From Clostridium fungisolvens (lineage in GTDB: Bacteria > Bacillota > Clostridia > Clostridiales > Clostridiaceae), in NCBI RefSeq assembly GCF_014193895.1, contig NZ_BLZR01000001.1, positions 186,001-250,000 on the forward strand: a stretch of 64,000 nt of DNA. The letters are read 5' to 3'. Below the pieces are notes generated by a model. It made no database searches. It was not told the origin of the DNA and saw only the letters and a program-made list of their open reading frames with translations. Both the position numbers and the translations under genes were made by a program. Positions 58,707 through 64,000 of the stretch are shown here, piece by piece. Positions within the stretch are counted from its first letter, which is position 1, and each line of letters starts with the position of its first letter.

Positions 58707-60482
58707 ATGAAGAAAAAGTTACTAACCGCGCTTATAATATCATCAACTATTACTTCAATGGTTGTTACAGAAGAAGCTGTACAAGCTTTTGGCGAAGAAC
58801 AAAGTAAAGATACTGCTACCAATTCAGAACAGCAAAATGCTGCTGCAAATTCTGATACGCCAGTGTTAAACGGAATAAAGGTAAATAAGCAGCTAATAGA
58901 TATAAATTATACGAAAGGTATAAATATAGTACCTAAATACATAGTTATTCATGATACAGATAATAGACAGCTTGGTGCTAATGCAATGAATAACAGAAAC
59001 TATTTTGCTAACCATCCAGAAGCAGAGGCGTCTGCACACTATACTGTAGATCAAAGCAACATAATCCAGTGTCTTGAGAACACTTGGAGAGGGTGGCATT
59101 GTGGAGATAGATATAACCCTATAATAAATAATTCCAATACTATAGCTATAGAGTTATGTGTAAATCCAGATAATAATTTTGATAAAACGTTGCAGAATGG
59201 AATAGCACTTACGAAGTATCTTATGCAAAAATATAATATACCAGCTGAAAATGTTGTAAGACATTACGATGTTTCAGGTAAGATATGTCCTAAAATGATG
59301 ATTAAGGACAGACCAGAACTTTGGACATATTTCAAATCAGTTATTGCAGGACAACAGACAAGTAATGGTAGTGTTCCAGCTACTGCAGAACCTAAAGCTA
59401 AAGGAAGCTTAGTTAATGTTTCTAATTCATTAAATGTAAGAGAAAAAGCTAGTGGAACTTCCACAGTAATAGGAAGTATTTTAACTGGTCAAACAGTGAA
59501 TCTATATGAAGAAGAGAATGGTTGGTATAAGATAGATTTCACTAAAGATGGGCTAAAGCAATATGGATATGTAAGTAAAAATTATATAGTGATTACTCAA
59601 GGATCGCTAACTACTACTAATGATAATACTCAATCAGGAAGTGGAAGTACTGGTTCGACTGGATCTTCTAATGGCGGACAAACATCTGGAGGTAGTCAGC
59701 AAGGCACAGCTGATAAAAAGGGGAAGGTTACTAATATTTCAACTAATCTAAATGTTAGATCAGCGGCTTCTTCGTCAGCAACTGTTCTAGCTTATCTAAA
59801 GAATAATACTGAAGTTAAGATAAACTATGAACAAAATGGGTGGTATAACGTAACCTTTGATAGTAATAAAACCGGATTTGTGAATAAGCAATATATTTCT
59901 ATAATAGACACTCCATCCACTACAATACCTAGTAATGGAACATCAACGCCATCTACACCAACAACATCAACTGGAGGAACGTCAACCACACCGACAGTAC
60001 CAACTAGTGGGCAAACTGATAATACAACTACTGTTCAAAAGGGAAAGGTTGTCAATATATCAACTTCCTTAACTATGAGAAAAGGTGCAGGTGCTAATTA
60101 TTCGGCTATTGCTTATTTACGTAATGGTACAGAGGTTCAGGTAAAATCTCAACAAGGAGATTGGTACCAAGTCGTAAGTGGAGATAAAGAAGGATATGTA
60201 TCAAAAAATTACATACAAATAACGAGCACTCAAAGTAGTTCCAGTGCAGGAACGAATTCTGGACAAACTACTACAAACCCTAAATCAGCTACCATAATTA
60301 ATGTTTCTACAAATCTTAATGTAAGACAGGGAGCTGGGACCAATACACTTGTTATAGGCTATTTACTTAATAATGCTAGTGTTAAGGTTATATCTCAGGT
60401 TAATGGATGGTGTCAAATAGAATTCACAACCAATACAGGAACTAAGCAAGGATACGTTAAAGCAGATTATATAAAGATATAA
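58707..60482 (+). CDS. N-acetylmuramoyl-L-alanine amidase with four SH3 domains
   Basis: This 591-residue secreted protein has a signal peptide (about 1-29). An amidase_2 domain follows (about 60-215), with the zinc ligands in IVIHDTD, ASAHYTVD and VRHYDVSGKICP. Four bacterial SH3 domains come next, each starting with an LNVR or LTMR motif and ending in GYVSKNYI or similar. Ser/Thr/Gly-rich linkers join them. It cleaves the amide bond between muramic acid and the stem peptide; the SH3 modules bind cell wall. Probable role is autolysis or spore and cell-separation hydrolysis. GAGGGG precedes the ATG. Confidence 0.93.
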   Translation: MKKKLLTALIISSTITSMVVTEEAVQAFGEEQSKDTATNSEQQNAAANSDTPVLNGIKVNKQLIDINYTKGINIVPKYIVIHDTDNRQLGANAMNNRNYFANHPEAEASAHYTVDQSNIIQCLENTWRGWHCGDRYNPIINNSNTIAIELCVNPDNNFDKTLQNGIALTKYLMQKYNIPAENVVRHYDVSGKICPKMMIKDRPELWTYFKSVIAGQQTSNGSVPATAEPKAKGSLVNVSNSLNVREKASGTSTVIGSILTGQTVNLYEEENGWYKIDFTKDGLKQYGYVSKNYIVITQGSLTTTNDNTQSGSGSTGSTGSSNGGQTSGGSQQGTADKKGKVTNISTNLNVRSAASSSATVLAYLKNNTEVKINYEQNGWYNVTFDSNKTGFVNKQYISIIDTPSTTIPSNGTSTPSTPTTSTGGTSTTPTVPTSGQTDNTTTVQKGKVVNISTSLTMRKGAGANYSAIAYLRNGTEVQVKSQQGDWYQVVSGDKEGYVSKNYIQITSTQSSSSAGTNSGQTTTNPKSATIINVSTNLNVRQGAGTNTLVIGYLLNNASVKVISQVNGWCQIEFTTNTGTKQGYVKADYIKI

Positions 60483-60497
60483 AATAATAAATCATTG

Positions 60498-60593
60498 TTA
60501 AAGCGTTGTGTTTAAATTAAGGGTCATGCATCCAATGCTTTAATGAGCTTACGCAAAGAATTAATATGATTTTCTCATATTCCATGGCTAATT
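60498..60593. repeat. Family A half copy, reverse orientation (A6)
   Basis: TTAAAGCGTTGTGTTTAAAT, CATCCAATGCTTTAATGAGC, TTACGCAAAGAATTAATATG, ATTTTCTCATATTCCATGGC match the reverse complement of the right half of A1 throughout, with few differences. It is the best-preserved half copy and begins 16 bases after the amidase stop. Confidence 0.82.
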
Positions 60594-60624
60594 TAAACAA
60601 TATTATTAAACATAGATATTACTA

Positions 60625-60658
60625 GAAAATCCGTTATTTTAATATAGCGGATTTTTCT
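60625..60658 (+). terminator. Terminator after the amidase gene
   Basis: AAAATCCGTTAT pairs with ATAGCGGATTTTT. The gap from here to 60853 is AT-rich with no further feature seen. Confidence 0.8.
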
Positions 60659-60853
60659 ATTTTAGCAGGGTTTGCTAAAGTATATTCAATAATTTGATAA
60701 TATAGGAAATATTAAATATAATATATTAAGATGATGATTATAATAGGATACTATTTAATTAATAATAATTAAGAATAGATATTAAATATTTTTAGTATAA
60801 AAACTTTAGCTAAATTATTAAGATGTTAAATTATAAAATTATAGAGGTGAATT

Positions 60854-62149
60854 ATGGAAATACAGTTAGCAAAGGAACTTATAGATTTTTTATATGAAAG
60901 CCCAACAGCTTTTCATGCAGTTGAAAATGTAAAAAAGGAATTGACTAAAAACGGTTTTAAGGAACTTAAGGAAGAAGAAAGCTGGAAGCTAAAAAAGGAA
61001 GGGAAATATTTTGTTACTAAAAATGATTCTGCACTTATAGCATTCAAAGTTGGAACTGGAAGAATAGAAGAGAACGGATTTAAGATAATAGGTGCACATA
61101 CAGATTCTCCAACCTTTAGAGTGAAGCCAAATCCAGAGATTACAGCAGAAAACAAATATATAAAGTTAAATACTGAAGTATATGGTGGGCCTATACTAAA
61201 CACTTGGTTTGATAGACCGCTTTCGTTAGCTGGCAGAGTAACTATAAGAGGAAAAAATCCTCTGTTTCCAGAAACTAGGCTTGTAAATATTAATAGACCA
61301 ATACTTGTTATACCAAACTTAGCTATTCATATGAATAGAGAGGTTAATGATGGGGTTAAACTAAATAGACAAAAGGACACACTTCCTTTACTATCGATGA
61401 TAAATGAAAAGCTTGAAAGTGGTAAGTATTTGATTAACACTATAGCAGAAGAATTAAAGGTAGATACTGAAGATATATTGGATTTTGATCTGTTTTTATA
61501 TGAGTTTGAAAAAGGTTGTATAATGGGATTAAATAATGAATTTATATCTTCATCAAGACTTGATGATTTAGCCATGGTTCATGCCGGGATAAATGCAATG
61601 ATAAATACTCAAGCATCTGCAGCTACAAATGTTATGGCTTGTTTTGATAATGAAGAAGTAGGAAGTGAAACTAAACAAGGGGCAGACTCGGAGCTTTTAG
61701 CTCATATACTAGAAAGAATAGTGCTATGTCTAGGAGGAGATAGAGAACACTATTTTAGAGCACTTGCAAAATCCTTCTTAATATCTGCAGACTTAGCTCA
61801 TGCAGTTCATCCTAACAACGGAGAAAAGCATGATCCAGTACTTAGACCAGTTGTAAATGGAGGACCTGTTATAAAGATAGCAGCTTCTCAAAGCTATACC
61901 TCTGATTCGAACTCTTCAGTAGTTTATGAAGAAATATGCAAAAAAGCCGGAGTGCCTGTCCAAAGATTTGTTAATAGATCGGACCTAAGAGGTGGATCAA
62001 CAATAGGGCCAATATCCTCAACTCATCTTCATATAAGATCTGTTGATATGGGAACTCCAATTCTTTCTATGCATTCTGTAAGAGAACTAGGAGGAGTAAA
62101 GGATCATTATTATTGTATAAAGTCTTTTGAAACTTTTTATAGTATATAG
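60854..62149 (+). CDS. apeB: M18-family aminopeptidase
   Basis: This 431-residue zinc aminopeptidase has IIGAHTDSPTFRVKPNP with the first metal His and Asp. It has VYGGPILNTWFDRPLSLAGR, SSRLDDLAMVHAGI, CFDNEEVGSETKQGA with the catalytic Glu pair, SADLAHAVHPN, and a final STHLHIRSVDMGTPILSMHS with the last His. Length fits DAP/ApeB proteins. It removes N-terminal residues, often acidic, from peptides in the cytoplasm. AGAGGTG precedes the ATG. Confidence 0.95.
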   Translation: MEIQLAKELIDFLYESPTAFHAVENVKKELTKNGFKELKEEESWKLKKEGKYFVTKNDSALIAFKVGTGRIEENGFKIIGAHTDSPTFRVKPNPEITAENKYIKLNTEVYGGPILNTWFDRPLSLAGRVTIRGKNPLFPETRLVNINRPILVIPNLAIHMNREVNDGVKLNRQKDTLPLLSMINEKLESGKYLINTIAEELKVDTEDILDFDLFLYEFEKGCIMGLNNEFISSSRLDDLAMVHAGINAMINTQASAATNVMACFDNEEVGSETKQGADSELLAHILERIVLCLGGDREHYFRALAKSFLISADLAHAVHPNNGEKHDPVLRPVVNGGPVIKIAASQSYTSDSNSSVVYEEICKKAGVPVQRFVNRSDLRGGSTIGPISSTHLHIRSVDMGTPILSMHSVRELGGVKDHYYCIKSFETFYSI

Positions 62150-62530
62150 TTTTGATGTGCCTTTAAAATTGTTCGTCAAAACTAGTGAAAGTTTAAATAC
62201 TGATTTTGGACTAAAGTAAAGGGTTCCTATGGCGAAACTTAATTTATACTTGTTCGAAAATCTCGGCTTCTGGAGATTTTCGGGCATATGTAAATTAATA
62301 GTTGAGCTAGTAACCCTATATACGTTTTTAATTGAATAAGATTAATAATATTGTAAAAATCATAAGTGAATTAGGCTCACTTATGATTTTTTTCATTTTA
62401 TATGGGTTATATTTAGGCGTAAAAATGGAGTTTATGTACAAAAATAAAAAAAACTAATGGACAATCACTATAATTCTGCTACATTTGGAAAAAATAAAAT
62501 GTACACTATAGAGAGGGAAGGAAAAAACTT
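62150..62530 (+). terminator. Intergenic region with terminator hairpins
   Basis: A hairpin CGAAAATCTC/GAGATTTTCG is at about 62254-62281. A strong rho-independent terminator, AAAATCATAAGTGA against TCACTTATGATTTTTTT, is at 62356-62392. A wider pairing of AAAGGGTT (about 62218) with AACCCTAT (about 62311) may enclose the first hairpin. Confidence 0.75.
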
Positions 62531-64000
62531 ATGAAGATACTTGATTCAGTTAACTGCAGAAGGAGAATAATGTATTCTCTAAAAGAGAGTTATAGTAGAA
62601 TTTTAGAAAACTATCAATATATTAATCAGCAAGTAAAAGAGAATAAAGATATAGTTGGGGCTGCAGAATGGCTTTTAGACAATATTTATGTTATAGAAAA
62701 AGAGTATAAAACTATTAAGATAAATATGCCATGGGGATATTTCGAAAATCTTCCCTTGGTTAGTGGAGAAGAGTCATGTCCTAAAATATATCTTTTAGCT
62801 AAAGATCTTCTTAAGTCTAATGACGGAAAAGTAGAGGAACACGACACAATAAATTTCCTAAAAGGCTGTGATGATAAAGAGTATATAACTTTAGGAGAGT
62901 TATGGGCTTTTCCTTTGATGTTAAGAGTTGCGTTAATAGAAGGTATAGCAACAGTTACCGATAAGCTTGCATATATCCAAAAAGAAAAACAAAGCGGAGA
63001 AGAATTAGCTTATAGAATAATAGATAGCAGTAATAATGATAGTTTGGCAGACACAGTTGAAGAAATAGGCAAAAATAATGAGAAGTTCTCAATTGAAATG
63101 GGTGAAAAGTTATTTAGAGTTTTAAGAGATAATTCCATAGATAATGATGAACTTTATAAGGTATTAGAAAAGAAGATAACAAAAGAAGAAAATTTTGAAG
63201 ATGCCATTACAGGAGAGTTTATAAGAGAAAATAAGCTTCAACTTTCTATGGGGAATTATATAACTTCACTTAGAACCATAGATGCTATTAGTTGGAAGTA
63301 TGTTTTTGATAGTGTATCCCGAATAGAAAAGCTTTTGAGTGAAGATCCTGAAGGAACCTATAGTAATATGGATTTTGACTCCAAGGATTTCTATAGACAT
63401 AGAGTTGAAGAAATAAGTAGATCTACAGCAAAAGAGGAATGGAAAGTAGTAGAAGAGGCTTTGAAATTATGTGAGATTGCTAAGTCTTTTGAAAACGAGA
63501 GATACAAAGCTCATGTAGGTTATTATTTGCTAGATCAAGGAGAAAAAGATTTAGAAAAAAGCATAGGTAAGTTTAGGAGTAAGAAAGCAGTAGCGCCAGG
63601 GAGATTTATATTATATCAAATATGTCTAATCATATTATGCGAAATAATAGTTATATCTTTAGCATATGCTTTTGATCCTTATATGTCTACAGGAGAACTA
63701 GTTACTGGTGCTTTAATTGTACTATTGCCTATATCTGAGGTTGTGGTCGGGTTTATGAATTGGAGTATAACTAAACTTTATAAGCCGGATTTCTTGCCTA
63801 AGCTGGATTTTGAAAAAAATATACCTGAGGATTCTAGAACCTTAGTTGTTATACCTGCTATATTTAGCAGTAGTCGCAAGGTAAAGGAACTTATGGATTC
63901 TTTAGAGGTTTACTATATAGCGAATAAAGATGATAACTTTTATTTTGCATTGTTAGGAGATCTAGCTGATTCTAAAAATGAGGAAGAAGAAACAGATAAG
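62531..64000 (+). CDS. Cyclic beta-glucan synthase-like (GT84/GH94) protein, N-terminal part
   Basis: An open frame runs 490 codons from ATG 62531 to the window end with no stop. It begins MKILDSVNCRRRIMYSLKES. It contains AAEWLLDNIYVIEKEYKTIK, LGELWAFPLMLRVALIEGIA and MDFDSKDFYRHRVEEISRST, which follow the N-terminal/GT84 region of NdvB-type cyclic beta-1,2-glucan synthases. Two membrane helices come next (about residues 358-400). A glycosyltransferase-like segment then begins with TLVVIPAIFSSSRKVKELMD. The full protein should be very large (over 2,500 residues in known homologues), with a GH94 phosphorylase end outside the window. A cellobiose-phosphorylase-like role is an alternative. Confidence 0.75.
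   Translation, partial: MKILDSVNCRRRIMYSLKESYSRILENYQYINQQVKENKDIVGAAEWLLDNIYVIEKEYKTIKINMPWGYFENLPLVSGEESCPKIYLLAKDLLKSNDGKVEEHDTINFLKGCDDKEYITLGELWAFPLMLRVALIEGIATVTDKLAYIQKEKQSGEELAYRIIDSSNNDSLADTVEEIGKNNEKFSIEMGEKLFRVLRDNSIDNDELYKVLEKKITKEENFEDAITGEFIRENKLQLSMGNYITSLRTIDAISWKYVFDSVSRIEKLLSEDPEGTYSNMDFDSKDFYRHRVEEISRSTAKEEWKVVEEALKLCEIAKSFENERYKAHVGYYLLDQGEKDLEKSIGKFRSKKAVAPGRFILYQICLIILCEIIVISLAYAFDPYMSTGELVTGALIVLLPISEVVVGFMNWSITKLYKPDFLPKLDFEKNIPEDSRTLVVIPAIFSSSRKVKELMDSLEVYYIANKDDNFYFALLGDLADSKNEEEETDK

Overview
The window is AT-rich Gram-positive chromosome and most likely comes from Clostridium sensu stricto. The reasons are the very low GC content, strong GGAGG-type ribosome binding sites, TTG and GTG starts, a clostridial-looking 16S rRNA, a sucrose operon in the clostridial scrT-A-K-B order, and FtsH, HelD and LtaS-type proteins. 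The 16S resembles the C. pasteurianum group, but this is from memory and was not tested by alignment.

Layout. 1-5.1 kb: tail of an oligoendopeptidase F gene, a VOC protein, a membrane ferredoxin with its own TetR regulator, a Cof-type HAD phosphatase, a double-GNAT acetyltransferase and a small membrane protein. 5.1-11.8 kb: a cobalamin riboswitch and terminator leading cobT-cobU-cobS, then cobC and a BtuFCD-type uptake system, together a corrinoid salvage and import locus. 12.2-13.5 kb: a convergent phosphodiesterase. 13.9-19.9 kb: a sucrose PTS operon controlled by a LicT/ScrT antiterminator with two RAT/terminator switches. 20.4-26 kb: a 1854-residue cell-wall-anchored subtilisin (lactocepin-like). 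26.1-29.7 kb (minus strand): an NADH oxidase/CoA-disulfide reductase, and a padR-DUF1700-DUF4097 operon. 30.3-35.5 kb: a complete rRNA operon (16S-23S-5S-tRNA-Glu). 35.6-40.2 kb: a cluster of DnaA-box-like sites, sfsA, a Nudix gene, a TIM-barrel gene, and lysA behind a lysine riboswitch. 40.6-48.4 kb: DUF3006-lepB, ftsH, helD and a polar amino-acid ABC transporter. 49.3-51.1 kb: an LTA-synthase-like gene. 51.2-58.4 kb: a decayed stretch with a beta-helix pseudogene, a Wzy-like membrane gene, broken IS30 and IS3 elements and a dead cation-efflux gene. 58.7-64 kb: an SH3-repeat amidase, an M18 aminopeptidase, and the start of a cyclic-glucan-synthase-like gene that runs off the window.

The main signal not explained by genes is a set of dispersed palindromic repeats. 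I separate three families by eye. A is a long hairpin of about 226 bp, plus half copies. B is a hairpin of about 100 bp. C is a composite element with a compensatory stem change. They lie mostly between genes, and a B-like copy appears to sit inside a variable stem of the cobalamin riboswitch. Independently, the second RAT antiterminator of the sucrose operon has its loop enlarged by a private hairpin. The other notable signal is a bipartite cluster of seven DnaA-box-like 9-mers between the rRNA operon and sfsA, with no dnaA gene nearby. All calls come from reading the sequence; no database or folding program was run.
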